A stretch of 50,646 bases of DNA, from the NCBI GenBank assembly GCA_002696205.1, contig NZRL01000206.1, positions 17,483 through 68,128 on the forward strand. The letters run 5' to 3'. Positions 1-7,199 of the stretch are shown here, piece after piece; the first letter of the stretch is position 1; each line of letters starts with the position of its first letter. The notes below the pieces were generated by a model. The model was not told the DNA's origin and made no database searches. It saw only the letters and a program-made list of their open reading frames with translations. The position numbers and the translations under genes were made by a program. The DNA is from Rhodospirillaceae bacterium. GTDB lineage: Bacteria; Pseudomonadota; Alphaproteobacteria; Rhodospirillales; Casp-alpha2.

Positions 1-165
1 GCCCACGTCCCGGTGATCATGGTCGTCGGCGCCAAGGAGGCCGAGGCCGGCACCGTCGCGATCCGGCGTCTGGGCGGCAAGAATCAAGAAATCCTTGCGC
101 TGAAAGACGCGATGGATACATTAATGGCGGAAGCGGCGGGGCCGTTGGGCGCCGGGGAAGGCTGA
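1..165 (+). CDS. thrS: Threonyl-tRNA synthetase, C-terminal end (partial)
   Basis: Frame 1 is open from the window edge to a TGA at 163-165 and gives the last 54 residues of a protein. The stretch [20 protein letters not shown] followed by [12 protein letters not shown] is typical of the end of the class II anticodon-binding domain of ThrRS, which charges tRNA-Thr in the cytoplasm. The next gene is infC in the same direction, and thrS-infC is a common bacterial arrangement. The 5' part lies outside the window. The final tail (GPLGAGEG) is a short unstructured extension. Confidence 0.9.
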   Translation, partial: AHVPVIMVVGAKEAEAGTVAIRRLGGKNQEILALKDAMDTLMAEAAGPLGAGEG

Positions 166-334
166 AAAGCCCCCCTTATAAAAATCATAAACATCGATTT
201 GCGTTCACGTTCCGCCGGAACGGGTTCCCGTGACGAAGCCGGGCCGAGTGGCCAGACCGTCATGGAACCGCCAAGGCCGATGCAATAAGGCATCGGTGAC
301 ACGAAGTTGACGAAACCGAACGAGGAGCAAGGCA

Positions 335-874
335 ATAGCACGCCGCCCCATGCAACAGACGCCGCCCACCAAGGACGGCCCCAGGATCAATGAAGATATC
401 GACGTGGCCGAAGTCCGCGTCGTTGACGCCGACGGTGAAATGGTCGGCGTTCTCTCCACGAAGGAAGCCATCGAAATGGCGTTCGAGGTCGGTCTCGACC
501 TTGTTGAGGTGTCGCCCAATGCGTCCCCGCCCGTGTGTAAGATCCTGGACTACGGTAAATTCAAATACGAAGCCCAGAAGAAAGCCAACGAAGCCCGTAA
601 AAAGCAGAAGGTCATCGAGGTCAAGGAGATCAAGATGCGCCCGGGCATCGACGAGCACGATTACCAGACCAAGATGAAGGCCGTCCGCAAGTTCCTGGAC
701 AACGGCGACAAGGTCAAGATGACCATCCGTTTCCGGGGCCGCGAAATGGCCCACCAGGATCTGGGCATGAAGGTTCTGGACCGCGTGCGCGAGGAAGTCG
801 ACGAGCAGGCCAAGGTCGAACAGTTCCCCAAGACCGAAGGCCGCCTGATGACGATGGTCATTGCGCCCCGGTAA
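335..874 (+). CDS. infC: Translation initiation factor IF-3 with a probable AUA start codon
   Basis: IF-3 binds the 30S subunit and rejects wrong start codons and initiator tRNAs. The protein has the usual N-domain ([20 protein letters not shown]), a Lys-rich linker and a C-domain ([26 protein letters not shown]), and its length of 179 aa is normal. The first ATG is at 350, but the good Shine-Dalgarno AGGAG (323-327) lies 7 bases before an in-frame ATA at 335 and 22 bases before the ATG. Starting at the ATA adds MARRP, giving MARRPMQQ, the N-terminus I remember for alphaproteobacterial IF-3. A rare start codon fits IF-3 autoregulation, known for the AUU start of E. coli infC. The 166-334 gap to thrS holds a short hairpin (208-222). 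The protein identity is very sure; the ATA start is likely. Confidence 0.95.
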   Translation: MARRPMQQTPPTKDGPRINEDIDVAEVRVVDADGEMVGVLSTKEAIEMAFEVGLDLVEVSPNASPPVCKILDYGKFKYEAQKKANEARKKQKVIEVKEIKMRPGIDEHDYQTKMKAVRKFLDNGDKVKMTIRFRGREMAHQDLGMKVLDRVREEVDEQAKVEQFPKTEGRLMTMVIAPR

Positions 875-914
875 TCCCGGCTCAAACGACACCGGTCACA
901 TTCTGAATTCGCGG

Positions 915-940
915 CGGCCGCCCTTGTAAAGGGGCGGCCG
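915..940 (+). other. Hairpin downstream of infC
   Basis: A 9-bp perfect stem (915-923 with 932-940) and an 8-nt loop lie 40 bases after the infC stop. No U-tract follows, so it is more likely a processing or stability hairpin, or a leaky terminator, than a strong intrinsic terminator. Confidence 0.4.
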
Positions 941-987
941 TCGGCGTATGTCGGGTCATCGTCCACCGCAACCCGAGGAGCCTTGCC

Positions 988-1158
988 ATGAAACGCAAGA
1001 AACCGGTGCGGCGGAACCCGGTGGCCCGGTCGCTTCGGACCCTCCGACAGCAGAAGATCCAATCGGCCAAGGCCTACCGCCGCCACGCCAAGCACGAAAA
1101 AGCCCGTCCCGAAAACTTAGATCGGGACGGGCTTTGTTTTTTGCGATCAGCCCCCTAA
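988..1158 (+). CDS. Tiny basic protein, ArfA-like; reading frame crosses a terminator
   Basis: ATG at 988 is preceded by GAGGAG (975-980) at good spacing. The 56-aa product starts MKRKKPVRRNPVARSLRTLR and continues QQKIQSAKAYRRHAKHEKA. It is extremely basic, and the order NPVAR-L, RQ, then a Lys-rich AYRR-KH block resembles ArfA ribosome-rescue peptides, which have FRQRV and a KGKGSYMRKGKH block in E. coli. The KGKGS part is missing here, so homology is uncertain. The frame does not stop before the strong terminator at 1099-1143; its first in-frame stop is TAA at 1156-1158. A transcript ending at the terminator would lack a stop codon, which is how arfA messages are built in many proteobacteria. 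The alternative is a small conserved protein of unknown role whose frame merely runs into a shared terminator. Confidence 0.55.
   Translation: MKRKKPVRRNPVARSLRTLRQQKIQSAKAYRRHAKHEKARPENLDRDGLCFLRSAP
1099..1143. terminator. Bidirectional intrinsic terminator inside the small ORF
   Basis: Perfect 14-bp stem, 1099-1112 (AAAGCCCGTCCCGA) with 1122-1135, and a 9-nt loop. The plus strand ends GTTTTTT; the minus strand reads GGGCTTTTTCG. It therefore suits both the infC-side genes (plus) and the mutase gene ending at 1175 (minus). It lies within the last third of the 988-1158 reading frame. Confidence 0.85.
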
Positions 1159-1174
1159 TGGGACGGCAATCTGA

Positions 1175-3325
1175 TTACTCGGCGGCCAGGGGCCGGTCGC
1201 GGATGATGTCCATGATTTCGGCGGCGGCGGTCGGGATGTTGGTGCCGGGGCCGTAGATGGCGGAGACACCCTTGGCCTTCAGGAAATCGTAGTCCTGGGC
1301 CGGGATGACGCCGCCGCAGACGACCAGGATGTCGTCCGCACCCTGGGCCTTCAATTCCTCTATCAATGCCGGGACCAGCGTCTTGTGGCCGGCGGCCTGA
1401 GACGAGACGCCGATCACGTGGACATCGTTTTCGATGGCCTGGCGGGCGGCTTCGTCCGGCGTCTGGAAAAGCGGGCCGACGTCGACGTCGAAGCCGATAT
1501 CGGCGAAGGCCGTGGCGATCACCTTGGCCCCCCGGTCGTGGCCGTCCTGGCCCATCTTGACGACCAGCATGCGCGGGCGGCGGCCTTCGGCCTCGGCGAA
1601 GTCGGCGACTTCCTTGCGGATTTTCTGGAAGCCTTCGTCACCTTCATAGGCGGCGCCGTAAACGCCGGAGATCGAGCTGGTCTCCGCCCGGTGGCGGGCA
1701 TAGACCTTCTCCAGCGCATCGGAAATTTCGCCCACGGTGGCGCGCCGGCGGGTCGCCTCGACCGCCAGTTCCAACAGGTTGCCTTCGCCGCTTTCGGCGG
1801 CGGCGGTCAGGGCCTCCAGTGCCGCAGTGCAGGCGTCGGCGTCACGCGACGCACGGATGTTTTCCAGGCGCTTGATCTGACTGACGCGGACGGCGGCGTT
1901 GTCGACGTCCAGGATGTCGATGTCGTCTTCGTCCTGGCGCTCGTACTTGTTGACGCCGACGACGACTTCCTCGCCCCGGTCGATGCGCGCCTGCTTGCGG
2001 GCGGCCGCTTCCTCGATGGTGCGCTTGGGCAGGCCGTCCTCGACGGCCTTGGTCATGCCGCCCAATTCTTCGACCTCACCGATCAGCTCGCGGGCCGCCT
2101 GGGCCAGGGAGGCCGTCAGGCTTTCCACGTAGTAGCTTCCGGCGAGCGGGTCGATGACCTGCGGGATGCCGGTTTCCTCGGCGATGACCAGTTGCGTGTT
2201 GCGCGCGATGCGGGCCGAGAACGGCGTTGGCAGGGCGATGGCTTCGTCCAGCGCGTTGGTGTGCAGGCTCTGCGTGCCGCCCAGGACGGCGGCCATGGCC
2301 TCGATGGTCGTGCGGATCACGTTGTTGTAGGGATCGCGCGCGGTCAGCGAAACGCCGGACGTCTGGCAATGGGTCCGCAGCATGGAGGAGCGCGGATCCT
2401 TCGGCTCGAACTGGGCCATCAGTTCCGACCACAACAGACGCGCGGCCCGCAGCTTCGCGACCTCCATGAAGAAGTTCATGCCGATGGCGAAGAAGAACGA
2501 CAGGCGCGGCGCGAACTTATCCACGTCCAGGCCCTTGCCCTTGGCCGCGCGCACGTATTCCAGACCGTCGGCCAGGGTGAAGGCCAGTTCCTGAACCGCC
2601 GTCGCCCCCGCTTCCTGCATGTGATAGCCGGAGATCGAAATCGAATTGAAGCGCGGCATGTTCAGCGACGTGTATTCGATGATGTCGGCGACGATGCGCA
2701 TCGACGGCGTCGGCGGGTAGATGTAGGTGTTGCGCACCATGAATTCTTTGAGGATATCGTTCTGGATGGTGCCCGACAGCTTGTCGGCGGAGACCCCCTG
2801 TTCCTCGGCGGCGACGATGTAGCCCGCCAGCACCGGCAGAACGGCGCCGTTCATGGTCATGGAGACGGACATCTCGTCCAGCGGGATGCCGTCGAACAGG
2901 ATCTTCATGTCCTCGACGCTATCGATCGCGACCCCTGCTTTCCCCACGTCGCCGACGACGCGCGGATGGTCGGAATCGTATCCCCGGTGGGTCGCCAGGT
3001 CGAAGGCGACGGAAAGGCCCTTCTGACCGGCGGCCAGGTTGTCGCGATAGAACTTGTTCGATTCCTCGGCCGTCGAGAACCCGGCGTATTGCCGGATGGT
3101 CCAGGGCCGGTTGGCGTACATGGTGGCGCGGGGGCCGCGCAGATAAGGCGCGAAACCGGGCAGGCTGTCGATATGCTCGAGCCCTTCCAGGTCGGCGGCC
3201 GTGTAGAGCGGCTTGACCGCGATGCCTTCCGGCGTCTGCCAGATCAGGTCGTCGGGGGATTTGCCCTTCAGTTCCTTGGCGGCTGCCTCGGTCCACGTGT
3301 CCATTTTGTTGTTATCGCCAGCCAT
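1175..3325 (-). CDS. scpA: Methylmalonyl-CoA mutase (adenosylcobalamin-dependent)
   Basis: This 716-aa enzyme interconverts methylmalonyl-CoA and succinyl-CoA, the last step of propionate, odd-chain fatty acid and branched-chain amino acid breakdown. The N-terminal TIM-barrel shows [32 protein letters not shown] and the QTSG and [10 protein letters not shown] substrate regions. The C-terminal cobalamin domain has DGHDRG at 594-599, with H596 as the expected lower axial cobalt ligand, and the GVSSQAAGH and VVCGGVIP segments follow. Length and order match the single-chain catalytic subunit. The start has GGAG eight bases upstream. No small subunit, epimerase or MeaB chaperone is adjacent. A cobalamin biosynthesis gene (cbiB) lies at 31146. 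Confidence 0.96.
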   Translation of the reverse strand: MAGDNNKMDTWTEAAAKELKGKSPDDLIWQTPEGIAVKPLYTAADLEGLEHIDSLPGFAPYLRGPRATMYANRPWTIRQYAGFSTAEESNKFYRDNLAAGQKGLSVAFDLATHRGYDSDHPRVVGDVGKAGVAIDSVEDMKILFDGIPLDEMSVSMTMNGAVLPVLAGYIVAAEEQGVSADKLSGTIQNDILKEFMVRNTYIYPPTPSMRIVADIIEYTSLNMPRFNSISISGYHMQEAGATAVQELAFTLADGLEYVRAAKGKGLDVDKFAPRLSFFFAIGMNFFMEVAKLRAARLLWSELMAQFEPKDPRSSMLRTHCQTSGVSLTARDPYNNVIRTTIEAMAAVLGGTQSLHTNALDEAIALPTPFSARIARNTQLVIAEETGIPQVIDPLAGSYYVESLTASLAQAARELIGEVEELGGMTKAVEDGLPKRTIEEAAARKQARIDRGEEVVVGVNKYERQDEDDIDILDVDNAAVRVSQIKRLENIRASRDADACTAALEALTAAAESGEGNLLELAVEATRRRATVGEISDALEKVYARHRAETSSISGVYGAAYEGDEGFQKIRKEVADFAEAEGRRPRMLVVKMGQDGHDRGAKVIATAFADIGFDVDVGPLFQTPDEAARQAIENDVHVIGVSSQAAGHKTLVPALIEELKAQGADDILVVCGGVIPAQDYDFLKAKGVSAIYGPGTNIPTAAAEIMDIIRDRPLAAE

Positions 3326-3448
3326 GATCGTCTCTCCGGTTCTGCACTCAGGTTCCCCCCTGAATTTACCCTCGAATTATACCCGCGCCATCCCGAGACA
3401 AAGGAATTTTTTGCGTGAAGGCCCCGGAAACCGCCGTAGTTTAGATTT

Positions 3449-3492
3449 ATGTGGATATCCACCACATATATTGTGGATAACTATATGTGGTG
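3449..3492. promoter_or_regulatory. DnaA-box cluster inside an inverted repeat upstream of gcrA
   Basis: The 3326-3676 intergenic region separates the mutase and gcrA genes and is AT-rich around 3441-3500. TGTGGATAA at 3472-3480 is the exact complement of the DnaA box TTATCCACA. TGTGGATAT at 3450-3458 differs at one base. The perfect box sits between arms CACCACATATA (3460-3470) and TATATGTGGTG (3482-3492), a perfect 11-bp inverted repeat with an 11-nt centre. In Caulobacter, DnaA activates gcrA transcription, so this is a plausible DnaA-dependent control element. It could also be an operator for another dimeric regulator. Confidence 0.6.
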
Positions 3493-3499
3493 TAGCTGG

Positions 3500-3528
3500 T
3501 TGACGCTCTGGCGATATCTTGTCATGAT
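3500..3528 (+). promoter_or_regulatory. Candidate sigma-70-type promoter for gcrA
   Basis: TTGACG (3500-3505) and CATGAT (3523-3528) are separated by 17 bases, matching 5 of 6 and 4 of 6 consensus positions. They lie just downstream of the DnaA-box cluster and about 150 bases before the gcrA start. This is a pattern match only. The rest of the intergenic region (3529-3676) shows nothing I recognise. Confidence 0.35.
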
Positions 3529-3676
3529 TTGCCCTGTTGAGGCCCAATTTCGGGGCGAACTTAGGGCTTTTCGGGCCCGCGGCGCCCGTTCTGGCCTCTA
3601 CCCCTGGGTATAAATTTTGGCTGCCGGCGGAAGCTTTTTTTAGGTTTCGGGCCGGCCAACGGAAAGCAAGGGTACC

Positions 3677-4063
3677 ATGAGCAACGAGACGACGAATGAA
3701 TGGACGCCGCAACGGGTGAATGCCCTGATCGCGCTTTGGGACGAAGGTCTGCCGACCAGCGAGATCGGACGCCGTCTCGGAATCACCAAGAACGCCGTCA
3801 TCGGCAAGGTCCACCGCCTGGGTCTCGCCAAGCGCGGATCGCCCATCAAGGAACGCCCCGACAAGCCGGAAATCAGCGAGAACCTGGTGACCATGGCCAA
3901 GTTGCGGACCGGCATGTGCAGCTGGCCGGTGGGCGAACCGAACGACCCGGATTTCCATTTCTGCGGAGAAGAGGCCGTCGACGGCAAACCCTATTGCCGG
4001 GAACATTGCGCCAAGGCCTACATCAAGATCACCAAGGACGGCCGCAAGGTCGCCGCCGCCTGA
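3677..4063 (+). CDS. gcrA: GcrA cell-cycle transcription regulator
   Basis: GcrA is an alphaproteobacterial regulator that binds sigma-70 RNA polymerase and activates promoters carrying methylated GANTC sites, linking gene expression to chromosome replication. The N-terminal homeodomain-like HTH is clear (WTPQRVNALIALWDEGLPTS, EIGRRLGITKNAVIGKVHRL). The C-terminal sigma-interacting part is also clear (MCSWPVGEPNDPDFHFCGEE, PYCREHC). At 128 aa it is shorter than the roughly 170 aa of Caulobacter GcrA; the missing part is the linker. The upstream DnaA boxes suggest DnaA control. The ATG at 3677 has only a weak ribosome-binding site. Confidence 0.93.
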   Translation: MSNETTNEWTPQRVNALIALWDEGLPTSEIGRRLGITKNAVIGKVHRLGLAKRGSPIKERPDKPEISENLVTMAKLRTGMCSWPVGEPNDPDFHFCGEEAVDGKPYCREHCAKAYIKITKDGRKVAAA

Positions 4064-4120
4064 TCCCGCATCGCGCCGGCCCCGCCGGCGATCACGATTT
4101 GGCCGACCAAGGACGCCCCG

Positions 4121-4150
4121 CTTGAATTTTCAGCCCTCTTGAATTTTCAG
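4121..4150. repeat. 13-bp direct repeat downstream of gcrA
   Basis: CTTGAATTTTCAG occurs at 4121-4133 and again at 4138-4150, so the unit repeats every 17 bases. It lies in the 4064-4301 gap between gcrA and the ACT-domain gene, where I see no gene. It may be a small regulator-binding pair or a simple slippage duplication. Confidence 0.6.
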
Positions 4151-4301
4151 GCCGGGCGCCTATCATTCAGGGCATGAACACCGCATCGACGATCCTTTGG
4201 ACCGGAGACCTCCGGCGAATTATCGACCCGGCCTCGTGAACGAGGACCGGGCCTTACGTGATTCGCCGTGAACGGCACCCCTTCCGACAAAGGACTGACC
4301 G

Positions 4302-4634
4302 ATGCAGACGCACGACCGCGGGCATGCCCCGCAGACACTTCCCCATTCAACGACCGAACCCGTAACCGCGACGACGGAAACGACCCAATGCTTTTCCGTG
4401 CAGGCCATGGCCGATCCCGGCACCCTGCCCCGGGTGGTCGAGGTTTTCGCAAAACGCGGCCTGGTGCCCGACCGCATACAAGCCGCCAAGGCGCCGGCCC
4501 CGAAACGGGACCTGGTCATTGAAATCGGTCTCGACGGATATGACACCGAAACGGCGCGCCTCATCGCCCAGGAACTGCGCCGTCAGTTCTGCGTCGAGGC
4601 CGTACTGGTCACAGAAACCCAGCCGACGGGTTGA
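4302..4634 (+). CDS. Stand-alone ACT-domain protein
   Basis: This 110-aa protein has a Thr-rich, apparently disordered first 30 residues and then one ACT-like fold. The segments CFSVQAMADPGTLPRVVEVF, AKRGLVPDRI and DLVIEIGLDGYDTETARLIA resemble the small regulatory subunit of acetohydroxy acid synthase (IlvH/IlvM type), where ACT domains bind amino acids. No catalytic domain is present, so a ligand-sensing or regulatory role is inferred. The ATG is preceded by AAAGGA at good spacing. A start nearer the ACT domain is possible. The Nudix gene follows after 21 bases in the same direction. Confidence 0.7.
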   Translation: MQTHDRGHAPQTLPHSTTEPVTATTETTQCFSVQAMADPGTLPRVVEVFAKRGLVPDRIQAAKAPAPKRDLVIEIGLDGYDTETARLIAQELRRQFCVEAVLVTETQPTG

Positions 4635-4655
4635 GGCCGCAAGAGGAATGCGCCG

Positions 4656-5510
4656 ATGAGCTATCTCGACCGCATTCGCGCGATCCAGATCTATGACGCC
4701 CCGGCCTACCGCCCGTTCATCGCGGGCGGCACACAGGTCGGCCAGGTCCATCGCGACATCGCGGGCGAGCTCGGCGAATTTCCCGAGATCCTGACCGTCA
4801 CCGAAGCCGCCGTAACCTTGGCCCCCGGCTTGGCCGATCACGCCTCGCGGACGGCGGCCATGGGCGAGGTTCTGGCCGATCTCAAGGCGCGCGGCCTGAT
4901 CAAGGGATGGCGGGGCGAGCCCTATGCCGTCAGCGAACGATGGGGCCGCCCGCCCCTGTTCGAAATGGAACGCGCCGCCGTGCCCCTGTTCGGCACGGAA
5001 GGCTACGGCGTCCACGTCAACGGCTTCGTCCGGGATGAAGACGGCGGCATGAAGATGTGGATCGGCAAACGGTCGATGACCAAGCCGACGGGCCCCGGCA
5101 AACTGGACCAGGTCGTCGCCGGCGGCCTTCCGGCGGGTATCGCCGTGGCCGACAACCTGATCAAGGAATGCGGCGAGGAAGCGGACATTCCGCCCGAGAT
5201 CGCGCGACGCGCCCACCCGGTGGGCTCGGTCTCCTATTGCACGGAGCGGCCGGAGGGCCTGCGCCGCGACATCCTGTTCAATTACGATCTGGAGCTTCCG
5301 GCCGATTTCATTCCGCGTAACACGGACGGCGAGGTAGAGGAATTCTACCTCTGGCCCATGGAGCAGGTGATGGCCGCCGTGCGCGATACCGACGACTTCA
5401 AATTCAATTGCGGCGTCATCATTATCGATTTTCTGATCCGCCGGGGGTTTATCGGGCCCGACGATCCGGACTACGTTGACATTCTCCGGGGCATGCATAC
5501 CTCCCGGTAG
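4656..5510 (+). CDS. DUF4743/Nudix hydrolase, thiamine-diphosphate-related type
   Basis: The 284-aa protein has an N-terminal DUF4743-like region (about 1-115) and a C-terminal Nudix domain (about 116-260), the arrangement of the Nudix part of yeast Tnr3/YJR142W. Those proteins are reported to hydrolyse damaged or oxidised thiamine diphosphate. The Nudix box lies at 156-178, and E171, E174 and E175 are in place. The usual first Glu of the box is Ala163, Arg is Lys170 and the Gly after EE is Asp177, so the box is degenerate, as I recall for this subfamily. The role is inferred to be metabolite repair. It lies between the ACT and YtoQ genes on the same strand. Confidence 0.8.
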   Translation: MSYLDRIRAIQIYDAPAYRPFIAGGTQVGQVHRDIAGELGEFPEILTVTEAAVTLAPGLADHASRTAAMGEVLADLKARGLIKGWRGEPYAVSERWGRPPLFEMERAAVPLFGTEGYGVHVNGFVRDEDGGMKMWIGKRSMTKPTGPGKLDQVVAGGLPAGIAVADNLIKECGEEADIPPEIARRAHPVGSVSYCTERPEGLRRDILFNYDLELPADFIPRNTDGEVEEFYLWPMEQVMAAVRDTDDFKFNCGVIIIDFLIRRGFIGPDDPDYVDILRGMHTSR

Positions 5511-5557
5511 ACGCCGAAATTAAAACAGTACGCCGCCAGAAACGGAGGAAATCCCAC

Positions 5558-6037
5558 GTGAGCACCAACGGAAACGGCCAAGACGCCGCCTGGACGGTCT
5601 ATCTGTCCGGCGAGATCCACACCGACTGGCGCGAACAGATCGAGGAAGGCGCCGCCAAGGCGGGCCTGCCCATCGATTTCGTCAGCCCCGTCACCGATCA
5701 CGCCTCCAGCGACGATTGCGGCGTCGCCATCCTGGGGGACGAGCCGGACAATTTCTGGAAGGACCACAAAGGCGCCAAGGTCAACGCGATCCGCACCCGT
5801 ACCCTGATGGAACGCGCCGACGTGGTTGTCGTGCGCTTCGGCGACAAGTACAAACAATGGAACGCCGCGTTCGACGCCGGATACGCCGCTGCCTTGGGCA
5901 CGCCGATGATCACGCTTCACGATCCGGATTTGACCCATGCGCTAAAAGAAGTGAACGGCGCCGCGATGGCGACGGCCCAGACGCCGGACCAGGTGGTGCG
6001 CCTGCTGCAATACGCAATCACCGGGCATTTGAACTGA
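5558..6037 (+). CDS. YtoQ family protein
   Basis: The 159-aa protein carries the YtoQ signature WTVYLSGEIHTDWREQIEEG, then SPVTDHASSDDCGVAILGDE and NAIRTRTLMERADVVVVRFG. The fold is probably a nucleoside 2-deoxyribosyltransferase-like Rossmann domain, judging from the SGEI start and the ADVVVVRF strand with YKQWNAAFDAGYA. The biochemical role is unknown. An upstream GGAGG-like site (AACGGAGGAAAT) supports the start at 5558. It follows the Nudix gene by 47 bases and may be co-transcribed with it. Confidence 0.88.
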   Translation: MSTNGNGQDAAWTVYLSGEIHTDWREQIEEGAAKAGLPIDFVSPVTDHASSDDCGVAILGDEPDNFWKDHKGAKVNAIRTRTLMERADVVVVRFGDKYKQWNAAFDAGYAAALGTPMITLHDPDLTHALKEVNGAAMATAQTPDQVVRLLQYAITGHLN

Positions 6038-6075
6038 TCCGGCCGCGGCGACGCGGGGATCGACCGAAGAACCCA

Positions 6076-6105
6076 ATGAGACTGGAAACCCCCGACCTTG
6101 GATAA
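6076..6105 (+). other. Nine-codon upstream ORF overlapping the pip start
   Basis: ATG at 6076 opens MRLETPDLG and stops with TAA at 6103-6105, a few bases past the TTG start (6098) of the next gene in another frame. It could couple translation into the TTG-started gene, but it may be chance. Confidence 0.25.
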
Positions 6106-7066
6106 ATCCAACGCCTCCCTGAACCGCCCGTCGCCGGACCTCTATCCCCGGATCGAACCTTTCGGTCAGGGATACCTGGACGTTTCCGGCGGGCACCGGA
6201 TTTATTGGGAACAGTCGGGAAACCCCGACGGCGTGCCTGTGGTCTTTCTGCACGGCGGGCCGGGGGCCGGGTCCAACCCGTCGCACCGGCGGTTCTTCGA
6301 TCCCGACCATTACCGCATCGTGATTTTCGATCAGCGTGGCGCCGGCCGGTCCACCCCCTTCGGGTCGACCGAGGAAAACACGACCCAGGCCCTGATTTCC
6401 GACATGGAGGCCCTGCGCGGGCATCTCGGGATCGACACATGGTTCGTGTTCGGCGGGTCCTGGGGCTCGACCCTGGCGCTGGCCTACGGCGTCGCCCATC
6501 CGGACCGCTGCCGGGGCTTCGCACTGCGCGGCATCTTCCTCGGCCGCAAGGCGGAGGTCGATTGGTTCCTCTACGGCATGAAACTGATCTACCCCGAAGC
6601 CTGGCGCCGGTTTTCCAGCTACCTGCCGGAGGCCGAACGGGGCGACATTCTGGGCGCCTATCACAAGCGCCTGATGGACCCGGACCCGGCGGTCCACCGC
6701 CCGGCGGCCGAGACCTGGAGCCAGTTCGAAAGCGCGTGTTCGACCCTGCACCATAACGAGGCCGGCGGCGGCGGCGGATCGGGCCGGGGGGCATTGTCCT
6801 TGGCCCGGATGGAAGCCCATTACTTCGTCAACGACGTCTTCATGCCGGAAGGCCATCTGCTGGAGAACCTGGACCGGATCAGCCATTTGCCTTGCGTCAT
6901 CGTGCAGGGGCGCTACGACATGGTCTGCCCGATCGCCACGGCGGACGAATTGGCCCGGGCCTGGCCCGACGCGACCTATGTGATCGTGCCCGACGCCGGC
7001 CATTCGGCCATGGAGCCGGGCATCCGGTCGGCCCTGGTCAGGGCCATGGACGGCTTCCGCCGCTGA
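6098..7066 (+). CDS. pip: Proline iminopeptidase (alpha/beta hydrolase)
   Basis: The enzyme removes N-terminal proline from peptides in the cytoplasm (peptidase family S33). The 322-aa length and layout are typical. It has LYPRIEPFGQGYLDVSGGH at the start, HGGPGAG oxyanion motif at 52-58, DQRGAGRSTPFG, the nucleophile elbow GGSWGS with S121, then D274 (GRYDMVCP) and H302 (GHSAMEP) completing the triad. There is no in-frame ATG before the conserved region, so TTG at 6098 is the likely start, with a poor ribosome-binding site and an overlapping short upstream ORF. It lies between the YtoQ and PagL-like genes, same strand, apparently unrelated in function. Confidence 0.94.
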   Translation: MDKSNASLNRPSPDLYPRIEPFGQGYLDVSGGHRIYWEQSGNPDGVPVVFLHGGPGAGSNPSHRRFFDPDHYRIVIFDQRGAGRSTPFGSTEENTTQALISDMEALRGHLGIDTWFVFGGSWGSTLALAYGVAHPDRCRGFALRGIFLGRKAEVDWFLYGMKLIYPEAWRRFSSYLPEAERGDILGAYHKRLMDPDPAVHRPAAETWSQFESACSTLHHNEAGGGGGSGRGALSLARMEAHYFVNDVFMPEGHLLENLDRISHLPCVIVQGRYDMVCPIATADELARAWPDATYVIVPDAGHSAMEPGIRSALVRAMDGFRR

Positions 7067-7199
7067 CCCCGGGCCGTTTCCGGCCCGGTACAGGGCGCCC
7101 GACAAGGCGTCTCCTGCCTTGCATGATCGGCACGATTCCTTAATATGCGGGCCTTGGGGACGCGCCCTCTTGGAGGGCGGCATACGGGGAAGGTCTGGA

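Noticed and set aside
948-1256. 102-codon plus-strand frame overlapping the ArfA-like ORF
   Set aside because: Pro/Arg-rich shadow without a ribosome-binding site; the 988 frame has both a good site and a plausible peptide.
3441-3500. Chromosome replication origin suggested by DnaA boxes in AT-rich DNA
   Set aside because: Only two good boxes, no DUE-like AT-rich repeats and no origin-linked genes nearby; a gcrA control element explains it better.
7119-7199. Earlier ATG for the PagL-like gene
   Set aside because: It would put 27 residues before the signal peptide, and the ATG at 7200 has a good ribosome-binding site.
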